Shown here: positions 55,850-64,000 of the stretch, piece by piece | Layout of the letters: every line of letters starts with the position of its first letter | Numbering within the stretch: the first letter of the stretch is position 1 | Source: Ostrinia nubilalis | Lineage: Eukaryota; Arthropoda; Insecta; Lepidoptera; Crambidae | Length of the DNA: 64,000 nucleotides | NCBI RefSeq assembly: GCF_963855985.1 | Contig: NC_087095.1 | Location: forward strand, 3,544,001-3,608,000 | Reading direction: 5' to 3' | Made by a program: the position numbers and the translations under genes | The notes under the pieces: model-generated | What the model saw: only the letters and a program-made list of their open reading frames with translations | Databases searched by the model: none | Told to the model about the DNA's origin: nothing

Positions 55850-56702
55850 AATTTTAATTTAATTTTCTTTATTAGGAAAACATACAGCTTATATTATGAT
55901 ACATGTAGAATAAAAATAATAAGTCTTACACAAGCCTATGAGTTTTCACTGATAATTTAAAATTGAAAAGACAGATTCACAATACTTAATTATCTAACTT
56001 AAACATTTATAAACCATGCGCAAATCTTATTTGTAAGGTGTATTATCTTATTTATACACATTTTATGCCTTTATTAGACCACGGAACCGCATAGGCCTCT
56101 CGTGAAATATGTCAACGTGACCATAATCACTGTCATACTTTTTGCAGGCTCTAATGACAAAACAGTTATTTCTGTAATTAGTCCTACATAGTGGCGTCAT
56201 AAAAGTTTTTCCGTGTCTTGCGTTAGGTCTAGAACACCTGAAAGACAACTTACTCAATAAATAGGGCGAGTCAACAATACTATTTATGATTTTATATAAA
56301 AGAAATTGATCTCTAAATTCGCGTCTAATGGCCAGGGGCTCAATTTTATCCACGGCTTTGGAATCCTTACCTTACAAACTTGTCCTGAATACTCTGCAAG
56401 ATATTTACGTACTTTGAGTACATAGGGTTCCACACAGTAGAGGCGTATTCCAATTGCGACCGGACGTATGCATTATAGAGAAGTTTTAAGGTGCCAATAT
56501 TTTTAAAATCAGTGCTTTGTCTAAAGATAAAACCCAACAATTTATATGCCTTAGCAATTATCTTATTGATATGTTGCTCAAAATATAGTCCGCTATCCAA
56601 GACAACCCCCAGATCTCGCACCTCATTTACCCTTTTTAATTTTTTCGCATCAAGTTTATAATCGTATTGAATTATTTTTTTCTTTCTACTTAAGTAATAT
56701 TG
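55850..56702 (-). mobile_element. LINE insertion (Jockey/CR1 group) inside the Ginger-like element
   Basis: Minus-strand LINE fragment. Coding frames at 56063-56700 are followed (leftwards) by a 3' UTR ending near TTTCTTTATTAGGAAAACAT at about 55865, the same terminus as the LINE tail at 32284-32350. It is 5'-truncated near 56702. Confidence 0.7.
56063..56700 (-). pseudogene. LINE reverse-transcriptase C-terminal region, frameshifted
   Basis: The upstream frame (to 56367) contains NEVRDLGVVLDSGLYFEQHI, then KAYKLLGFIFRQSTDFKN and the YVRSQLEYASTVWNP block. This is the conserved region after the reverse-transcriptase core in Jockey/CR1-group non-LTR elements. A frame change between 56367 and 56353 continues the same protein (DKIEPLAIRREFRDQFLLYK ... 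RFRGLIKA) to a stop at 56063. The catalytic core is absent because of 5' truncation. The start of the open frame at 56816 lies in a different insertion and is not part of this protein. Confidence 0.85.
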
Positions 56703-56890
56703 TATTTTTTTTTTTTTTTTATTTAAATAGGCACAGGTTACATTTTGCATTACAAAATAATAAAGGCAAGATGTGTTAACAATAACAGTAAGAAAAAAGA
56801 GCAAGATGTATATCAATAACAGTGGGCCCCAAACTAGGCATAGCCTGTATCTTATAGTAAGAATTATTATCTTCGTTACTGTAAGTAATA
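56703..56890 (-). mobile_element. Second LINE 3' end with poly(A)
   Basis: A T run at about 56706-56720 followed by ATTTAAATAGGCACAGGTTA is, on the minus strand, an AAATAAA-type signal and poly(A). The 3' UTR (GGCTATGCCTAGTTTGGGGC on the minus strand) extends right. It abuts the 5' end of the neighbouring LINE. Confidence 0.65.
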
Positions 56891-57017
56891 CTAAATTACA
56901 TATTTGGCTTCAGTAATTTTTTTGTATATTTATAAATCACAGGGGATAGCCATCTCAAAACAAATATACTTTTTTTGAAAGTTAATAATATAATAAAATA
57001 TTTGGCCTTAGTCATTT

Positions 57018-57341
57018 TTAAACATAATGAGTAATCACAAGGTACAAACATCTTAAAACGGCCACTGTCATAATATCATACTTTTTGCACCAATAATATT
57101 GAGTAGGATTCCGCCGAACACCAGAATCTATAGCCACTTTAGCGGTTTTGATGTGGGCTATAACCTCCAAAACTCGGTCCCTTGTCCACGGTTTTTTGAC
57201 TGTTCTACATTGTGAAGAATAGAAATTCTTCAATTGCAAGTTAAAATTGTTCTTAAACTCACTGTCGACACACATATTTATAACGTTTTCTTTATTAGAT
57301 TCAGAAATAACTCCGTAATTTAGCAACACATTTGACGCCAT
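57018..57341 (-). pseudogene. Ginger-like transposase N-terminal fragment
   Basis: From the likely start MASNVLLNYGVISESNKENV (ATG at 57341), the frame runs through FKNNFNLQLKNFYSSQ and ends at a stop after YYWCKKYDIMTVAVLRCL. The segment TRDRVLEVIAHIKTAKVAID followed by RNPTQYYWCKKYDIM resembles the region before the integrase core in Ginger-type transposases and their host-domesticated relatives (KRBA2-like). There is no zinc-binding H2C2 module and no DDE core, so it cannot transpose itself. The longer frame start at 57416 reads through the subterminal repeats. Assignment is supported mainly by the TIR and TSD evidence of the surrounding element. Confidence 0.55.
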
Positions 57342-57602
57342 TGTTGTTGTTATGTCAGGCAGCGCCACGGTATTGAAAATGGGAACTAATACTGTCAAAG
57401 CGGCGGGTAATGACACGCTGTTTTACATTGCGGCTAGCCGTATTGAAGAACGTTTGGCGCCGAATACATTCCGGCGGATTTTCATTCAGCCGTATTCAAT
57501 CCGCCTAAACGTTGAACCGCCGTATTACAAAACAGAGCTGTAATGTAAAATGCCTAGTGGTAATGTAAAACGGCGGATTATACAATCCGACTGCGACATA
57601 GC

Positions 57603-58429
57603 TATAAAGTTGGCTTCGTCAACTATTTTTTGAATATATTTTTTTATGAAATAAAATAATGGTTCGTTAAAAAAGGCAATTCCGAATAATGAAGGCTCAA
57701 TATTTTGTTTCATTTTTTATCGTGTGGATTATAGGCATAGGCATTTGATTGAACCGAAAATAAAAACCAATACAACCAAATGAAAGATAATGAAGTATCA
57801 AGTATATTTTGAGGTCTTGAGACTCCCCATTCTATGTTTTCCTCGTCGTGTATTTCCCGGAAATGTTTGGCTGAAATGAATCCAACGAGATTTCCTCATT
57901 TTTCCCATCCACACCATAATTTCCGGATCAAGAATTCATTAACATGTACAAGCTCTAAAATCTATTCACCCAGAAAAAGATTTGCATTTAGGAAAACATT
58001 TGTTCGATATTGAGAAGAAGCGGGATCAAATGGGCGAAGAGCTGAAGACAAAAGGCAACGTATTAAATTTTGTAAATAGGTTTTTCATTGACTATAATAA
58101 AAGTACCATACATATAATAAAACTTTTTGTAATAATTGTATAGTTAAACAATTTAAAGTGAATTCAGACCACAAATTGACTCGCAATTGTCCATAAAAGC
58201 TGGTTTTATTTAACAGATTTATCTTTAATTTATTTTGCCTATTTATTTATTTTTATATTAATTAATAATGTTTCAAAAACATTGACATTGTGTAGCAAAT
58301 CTCTTTCCTTATATTAAAGGTAAAAAAGCGTTAAAACTCTTGACGTTGCAGAACCTCTTCCTCTTTTTTTTATTCATGGGTCCTAAAAAGGGCTAAATAA
58401 TTTGAATTTGCTATCATGGCTGCAGTCCA
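57603..58429. other. Unannotated AT-rich gap
   Basis: No supported gene or element. Confidence 0.5.
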
Positions 58430-58560
58430 AAACGCGGTGGTCGAACAGTCGCGTTTGCGAGATGTCGCGGCGTCGCGGGCGACGTGGCGTGTCACGTCAT
58501 AAATCATCGCGGCCGTGCGTGACGTGACCCGCCGCCATTTTACTGCTTTTGTTTACTGGG
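58430..58560. promoter_or_regulatory. CpG-rich segment with TGACGT motifs
   Basis: Dense CG dinucleotides (GATGTCGCGGCGTCGCGGGC) are followed by GTGTCACGTCATAA and GTGCGTGACGTGACCCGCCG, which contain CRE-like TGACGT in both orientations. It is compositionally unlike the flanks. It may be a promoter, or the end of an unrecognised element. Confidence 0.3.
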
Positions 58561-58590
58561 CTTGCTGAATCCGTTTGCGGCATTTGTTAA

Positions 58591-58664
58591 GCTTCAACCA
58601 CACCAACGCGTGCAGATTGCCATAATCGGCGATGGCGATCTGCACGCGTTGGTGTGGTAGAAGC
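58591..58664. repeat. GC-rich 32-bp inverted repeat, 10-nt loop
   Basis: Left arm 58591-58622 and right arm 58633-58664 pair at 30 of 32 positions (ACACCAACGCGTGCAGAT and its inverse). One of the two differences remains a G:U pair in RNA. Weak pairing continues outward to about 58584 and 58671. Confidence 0.85.
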
Positions 58665-59592
58665 ATTAGTAAAGATTAGCGGTACATTTAAAACTGGTCT
58701 TGTGTTTTTTGATGTTCAGGTTTTTCACATAAAGTGTGTATCTGGTTCTTGTTTGTCCAGTTCAGAGAATTTTGGATCATCTTTATAGTCCGACAAATAT
58801 TATAATTCCATTGGTAAGCGGCTAGAATTGGGATTATTAGAGCGTATGATGAACTAGTTTCTACCCGGTAGAAACACACGCCCTTAAAAAGTTTTTGTCA
58901 TGTTAAGTACGTTGGTTAAGTATGCTTACTACGTTCTCGTGACTAGGTGCAAAATTAGCATCCTCAGCTTTCGCATTGTAGGTACATAACTTTATGACAC
59001 AGAATTATATAAGTTCTATGTTATAAAATCTTTTACTTCAGATTAACGTACCGTGAACGAGATAAAATACCTGGGTCATGTACGTATCGTATTACAAATT
59101 CCTAGCAAATCTTTTCACCTTCAACGAGTCTAATAAATAACTCTGGTTTAGATTAAAAAGCTTCAACAAATTCGAAAGAAGTCGGATCATTTTGCTCGGG
59201 AGGTCTCGGTTAATTTTAGGCTTTATTTTATTACTAAAACGTGTAAATTCTCAAAGGAAAATATAACTACAATTAGGAGCTAAAATTCATTAATAAATTG
59301 TAAAGGTTCGCAACGTCAATAAACAAGTTGCAAATTATAAATTGATATTGGGAAATAAATGATGCTAACGTCGAAAGCCGTTCTGTAAAAGCCTGAAGTT
59401 TTTTATAAAAAATAAAAATTCTGGATATTTCATAAGTCGTCACAGCCAAACTGAAAATTGTGTTAGTTACATAAATAAATTGAAACAAACGTCGAAAGCT
59501 GAAAATGATAGCCACTTACTCTCTAACGCATGTATGTATCTTTTCTTTAAAATATACTAGAGCTTATAAAATGATAATAATCTTACAACAAA
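58665..59592. other. Unannotated AT-rich gap
   Basis: No supported gene or element. Confidence 0.5.
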
Positions 59593-59624
59593 GTGACAAA
59601 TCTCCGAGAAAAATGTCGTGTGCT

Positions 59625-59745
59625 TGAGCGTGACTTCACGAGTGTCACGGAGATACCGCGGGAACGTCACTTCGTTGTATCACGTCACTGTGTCACGTCG
59701 TTTGTTATCTCCTGCCGAGTGACAGTGACGCGCGCAACTCTAGTT
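59625..59745. promoter_or_regulatory. Cluster of GTCAC/GTGAC motifs
   Basis: About nine GTCAC or GTGAC (or TCACG) motifs fall within about 120 bases, including CACGTCACTGTGTCACGTCG and GAGTGACAGTGACGCG. This could be a clustered binding site or a degraded short tandem repeat. The 72-codon frame across it is probably incidental. Confidence 0.35.
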
Positions 59746-60407
59746 TGCAACGTTCTTGATATTTTCGTATTCATTCAGTCTCAGAGGCTCAGAAGTCGCA
59801 TGACTTGTTGAATACAGTTATTCCTATTATTTTGATACCTAAACTCATAATATTATATTGAATTTTCCTGATTATACCATTAATGCACTTTTAAATGTAC
59901 TACTAGTTATATCAAAATCTAATATCAGTTAATTTATTAAGGGTTCCTTATCAGGACTACGGAACCCTAAAAATGAAGTAATGAAAATACTGAATGGTCA
60001 TAAAATCTTTGTGACTCAGGTATCGAGCTTCTGACTTGTAGTGAACCATTTGGACCGTGTATTAAGTAAAATATATATTTTATTATACATTTATAATAAT
60101 GCTCTTTCATTTAACGACAGTTGTTTGATTTTTATTTCAAATATCTAGAAATAAAATAGAGCTTCATTTACAGAATTTACGAAATAAAAAACTGTTTTTA
60201 TCTCGCGCGCTGTAAAATTTTAGTAACATTCGTTAAAGTCTAATCGACTAAATTAAATAAATCTACCTTCAATATATTTTATTGCATGCCGTGAAATGTT
60301 ATCTGTTTTTATCTTGCTATTTACTACGTTCGTTATTTATTACTGACTTTAATATCAATATTTTTCCCAATCCCTTTGGTCTCGAGTTCTCAGTAGTAGA
60401 CAGTTGC
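59746..60407. other. Unannotated stretch with one small hairpin
   Basis: AGGGTTCC...GGAACCCT at 59941-59969 is an 8-bp stem typical of a dispersed lepidopteran motif. Nothing else is supported. Confidence 0.4.
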
Positions 60408-60480
60408 TACGTGCTACGAATGAGCGTAGCTACGACGTGTCTACGAATACTCGTAGCATGTAAGATCTACGACCTACGTA
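60408..60480. repeat. Second CGTAG/CTACG cluster
   Basis: Eight TACG or CGTA tetramers lie in about 70 bases (GCTACGTGCTACGAATGAGC, GTAGCTACGACGTGTCTACG). Similar to 131-205. Confidence 0.45.
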
Positions 60481-60720
60481 AATAACAAATATGTAAGTTT
60501 ATCAAGTTTTGTGGAAAGTCGTAACACAAGTTGTTATAGCAAAAGCTTAGAGATTTCTTTAAGTATCATTTGTCCATGTATAGTGTTAGTTGTGAAAAAT
60601 CTAAAACGTTAAAATCGGCATCTAAGAGTAACCAACATCAAATCAACACGTTCCATGTTCAGTTACATGTAAAAAAGTACCATCTCAGTATTTTTCTTTA
60701 CTTTCAAACGTCCGGTACAT

Positions 60721-60840
60721 TAAGGCTGGGTTGCGCCATATTACTTTAACTTTAACAACGTCAAAAACCTGTCAAATTCCATACAAAAAACATCGGTCAT
60801 TGTTATTAATGTTAAAGTAAGATGGTGCAATCCAGCCTAA
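60721..60840. mobile_element. Tourist-like MITE, copy 7
   Basis: TAA duplications at 60721-60723 and 60838-60840 flank GGCTGGGTTGCGCC...GTGCAATCCAGCC. Confidence 0.85.
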
Positions 60841-61499
60841 GAAGTCCGTGTCCACAGATAAAAGGATTAGCTTTCCTAGAAACATTCAGGGAGTTTCCAT
60901 TTGTTTTGGCAGTAGGTCAGGGACACCAGGAGTTTTTCACTTCGTCCGCTTGCAGTCACGGTTCATTGACTTTAACGATCGCCGAGAACATCGTGCATAA
61001 ATTATTGTAGTAGCAGCAAAAAAGAATCGAAAACGTCGTATCTATTCTAATTTAAAAATAAAAAAATTAATATCATTGGACCATTATTACGGTATGTTAC
61101 GTTTTTTTTCTTATCAGCCAATAGTAGTCCACTGCTGGACGTAATTTCTATATTTAGTAACTGCGAGAAATCTTCTTAAGGTTTATTAGGATCAAAGAAA
61201 ATGGTGTAAAAACTATTTCTCAAAAAACAAATATTAAACTAGGTTAGCTAATGTATTAGCAAAAATATGAAATGCATAACGAATTTGACGTGAATTTTTA
61301 TTTATTAAAAAATGTTTCCAATTAGATTTAAAATAAATAAATCATTGGTCAGAAGTGTTATCATACTCCTATCACGCAAATTATGGTGAATTTTAAGTTC
61401 AGTAGATTACTTTTTCTGAAGTTTTTTTTCTAACGGTACATTTGTACTAATAGAACTCTTATCTTCAGCTGGCAGAGAAGATTTTCCGAGTAACTTATA
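60841..61499. other. Unannotated stretch
   Basis: A short CCAATAGTAGTCCACTGCTG at about 61118 resembles the RTE 3' end but is too short to call. Confidence 0.45.
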
Positions 61500-61697
61500 T
61501 CTATATAAATAAAAATGAATTGATGTTCGTTAGTCTGATTAAAACTCGAGAACGGCTGGGCCGATTGAGCTGATTCTGGTTTTAAAATGTTTGTCGTAGT
61601 CCAGGGTAGGTCTAAACGGTGAGCAAATACGCGCGCGATATTGTTTTTCTGTGACAGACAAAATTCCACGCGGGCGAAGCCGCGGGCGGAAAGCTAG
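61500..61697 (+). mobile_element. Complete short Helitron, GGCGGAAAGCTAG subfamily
   Basis: It starts A|TCTATATAAATAAAAATG and ends AAGCCGCGGGCGGAAAGCTAG-type terminus (CTAG at 61694-61697) followed by T. The body contains ACTCGAGAACGGCTGGGCCG. 198 bp. Its last about 45 bases equal 20727-20771. Confidence 0.85.
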
Positions 61698-61794
61698 TAG
61701 GAAATAAAAAGATTTTTTGCGAAAACATCGATTAATTGATAATATTGAAGAAATAAGTACTCTGAAAAAGCATTAGAAAAGAATATAGTCAGAA

Positions 61795-61920
61795 AAATAA
61801 ATAATAAATAAATAAATAAATAAATCTTTGGACAATTTCACACAGCGCCAGCTAGCCCCAAAGTAAGCAACTTAATGCTTGTGCTAGCTTAACGGATATA
61901 CTACTTATATACTTTTTTTT
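61795..61920 (-). mobile_element. LINE/SINE 3' end with (AAAT)n microsatellite
   Basis: An (AAAT)n run at 61799-61825 is followed by CTTTGGACAATTTCACACAG, CTAACTTAATGC-like and GCTTGTGCTAGCTTAACGGA, resembling a dispersed lepidopteran retroposon tail in antisense. Confidence 0.45.
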
Positions 61921-63823
61921 AAAAAATAGGACTTGAATTTTGTTTTCTTTTTATTTGTTTGTACTTTATCATGTAGGCTATTAGTATAATATTGTAAATA
62001 GGTCAGTCAACCCTACAATGTTAAGTAGTAAAAGATAGGAGGTTGTTCACATATACGACAGTTTAATAGCGTCCACTGGGGCTAGCGGTTTTCGACCGCA
62101 ACTGGAGGGTTAGGGTTTCCTGACCCTTCTTTTGAAACACTTCAATGCTTGGGATCGTTAGCATAATCAGTAAGTAATCGTATGCTCTAAGAGTAGGTAC
62201 ATAGCTAACAAATGCTCAGTTTGTTAGGTACTAGCTGGGTATTTAATAATTATATCCATGCTTTACGTTCATAAGTAGTGAAAACTTTTAGGCTAATGTA
62301 AAGCACATAATTTACTATGCTATCTGTACTATAACTCATTTATTTATGCAAGTAGACTTTTAACACTTACTTAGCACTTTTACTAAGCTTTCCTCTCTCA
62401 CAAAATGTTGAATTAGAAGTCTAGAATCAAAATCCACCCATACCTACTCATAAAGCTAAATTAAAAAACAAGTAAAAAACTTTTGGCATTGAAACAGTTT
62501 ATCTTAACTCGTAATTTATTGTATTATACTGGTACATTATTTTATTATTCCACGTGGTTAACGTCGAATGTAACGTTATCGAGTAACATGCCCAGATTTA
62601 TTAGGTTTGTTATTGAACATTTGCCTTTATCGTTCATCGTAGGTCAAAAGATTGTGAAATAGGTTTAATTTTTCATTGTGAGTGTGACTAAAGTAAAAGA
62701 TAATATTGTTTTTTTTACTACGTCATACAGCATGAATGGTATGGTGGTATAATGTGGTCAAATAACTTCCTTGTTATGCATAAAAACATTAATGAAAAAA
62801 TATCATTTCTTATGTGGTACGTAGTATTTTTGAATTAAGATTATGTGCTGACTATGAAATGTGTGTAAGATTTAAACATCTCACTGACTAGTTCAAAATA
62901 CTACTAATACTTGTTAAAAAGGACTCAGATACTGTATACCTGTATTATCATGACATTTTGTTCTGCAAATTAAATTATTTATTTGCTTTGAATACATACT
63001 TTCAATACGCCCCACGTATAGGGGTAACTTTGTATTTTATAATACCTGTGTATGACGTGCGTTACGTACATAATTCTATTATTACAACAGCCTAAAATAC
63101 CATTATCGGTGTTAACCAGTAAGTGCGGGCAGAGTTGGGATCGTAGCTAGTCAAGAAATAAATTAATATGCCAGTATGTCAGTTATTGGGTCCATATCGC
63201 CGTATTGATGGTTCGATTTGATTAAAAAACTTTCGGGGAAACCGCAAGCTATGCCCATATTGCCCGTCATCTAAATAAATGGCTTTTAGTATTTCCATTC
63301 ACTGTGACGTAGTGAGGTAAGTATTATTTAGGTTTCAGCAAGTAAAAAGTAAAAAGTTTTTTAGACAATTGAAACGCGATATCAACCGTTTTTTTGTAAT
63401 CAAATGCTTGTATCACCAAAGTGGTATCCTTAAAATGGAGATGTATTAATTCAACATATGTTATTATCCAAGACACAGCAGTTAAGTACAACATTCATTT
63501 AAAAATACCAATAAAGATCTTTTGAATGAGACGTTTGCGGTACATTAGGTTCAAGAGGGTTGTAACGAAAAGACGGGTCAAGCTTCGCTTATCCCATTGA
63601 CAGTTCACGGTCCATTGTTCGCCGCCATGTTTGACACTTCTTGTTATCGATACTCGACGGCTTTCTTTTATTTCTGACGTCTTTTGTTCCTATTGTCCGG
63701 GGAAAACGTCGGATGTAAAATAAATGCCATGAGGTCTTTTGTGTGGCCGATTACTATTATTATAAAATAAATTATTATACATTATTATTATAGATTTTAT
63801 TTGAAAACGCAGAATCATCATCA
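61921..63823. other. Unannotated AT-rich gap
   Basis: A GGTCAAATAACTTCCTTGTT plus ATGCATAAAA stretch at 62757-62786 is related to the LINE tail at 25891-25918. Otherwise no supported gene or element. Confidence 0.45.
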
Positions 63824-63975
63824 GTGGGCTGAGTGTGAGTTGACATCAAACGCGCACACTAAGTAGTGAGCGCGTTTAAAAAATGTATGAAAATTTTAGT
63901 TTTTGAACGTTTCCCGCTAGGGGCGCTGTACAATCCGTCATACTTTAGTTTGATGAAAACTCACACTCAGCCCAC
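63824..63975. mobile_element. MITE with GTGGGCTGAGTGTGAGTT ends
   Basis: GTGGGCTGAGTGTGAGTT at the left is the exact inverse of the right end AACTCACACTCAGCCCAC. The interior contains AACGCGCACACTAAGTAGTG. 152 bp; TSD not evident. Confidence 0.75.
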
Positions 63976-64000
63976 AGGTCATTTAGTCTCCACTGCAGGA

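Larger units (their letters stand above)
55584..57602 (-). mobile_element. Ginger-like DNA transposon, 102-bp TIRs, 4-bp TSD
   Basis: Left TIR 55588-55689 and right TIR 57497-57598 are inverse with a single mismatch at position 11. The ends read TGTCGCAGTC...GACTGCGACA. TAGC is duplicated at 55584-55587 and 57599-57602. TGT...ACA ends and 4-bp duplications fit Ginger elements, DNA transposons with a retrovirus-like integrase. Subterminal copies of AATACGGC and ACGTTTAGGCGGATT, in varying forms, are probable transposase-binding sites. The interior holds a transposase fragment (57018-57341) and two LINE insertions. The catalytic integrase core is absent. Confidence 0.75.

Noticed and set aside
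59941..59969. AGGGTTCC...GGAACCCT hairpin as a transcription terminator
   Set aside because: This is eukaryotic DNA and the motif is a dispersed lepidopteran repeat; no transcript ends here that can be shown.

Overview
The window looks like an intergenic or deep intronic stretch of a moth or butterfly nuclear genome. It is AT-rich, it lacks any recognisable multi-exon host gene, and it is packed with transposable elements typical of Lepidoptera: RTE-type LINE 3' ends, Helitron ends reading CGCGGGC...GCTAG, Tourist-like MITEs and mariner, hAT, pogo and LINE fragments. Almost every long open reading frame belongs to a mobile element. The best host-gene candidates are a first coding exon at 29427-29505, behind a GC-rich leader, and a weaker promoter/first-exon candidate at 34879-34937.

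Layout. Bases 1-9.5 kb are mostly quiet, with a small inverted RTE insertion (3926-4086), a TIR element (6721-6985) and a perfect hairpin (8217-8272). Bases 9.9-12.0 kb hold a nested stack: apparent Helitron ends enclose a long foldback element that was split by a 5'-truncated LINE with a 15-bp target site duplication (TSD), next to a second TIR element. A 322-bp tandem duplication follows at 12.3-12.9 kb. A degraded pogo-like transposon occupies 14.0-15.7 kb and carries its own LINE insertion. Bases 17-29 kb hold scattered LINE tails, RTE remnants, Helitrons and a MITE with a 7-bp TSD. Bases 29-39 kb hold the candidate exon, Helitrons, MITEs, a tRNA-derived SINE and a hAT-type MITE.

The centrepiece at 39560-42235 is a young RTE-type LINE whose endonuclease and reverse transcriptase parts lie on opposite strands between perfect 12-bp TSDs. 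This is the signature of 5' inversion by twin priming. Two smaller RTE copies (3926-4086 and 24290-24530) show the same architecture. A decayed RTE copy lies at 47.9-49.1 kb between two clusters of a GCCACCGAAATT motif. Bases 49.9-53.1 kb hold Helitrons, a foldback element and an internally deleted mariner.

At 55584-57602 a 2.0-kb transposon with 102-bp terminal inverted repeats, TGT...ACA ends and a 4-bp TSD encodes a fragment resembling the N-terminal part of Ginger (integrase-type) transposases, and it has been invaded by LINEs. The last 6 kb holds a GC-rich hairpin, a cluster of GTCAC motifs, a MITE, a complete short Helitron and a terminal MITE. No prokaryotic genes, CRISPR arrays, rRNA genes or intact tRNA genes were seen.
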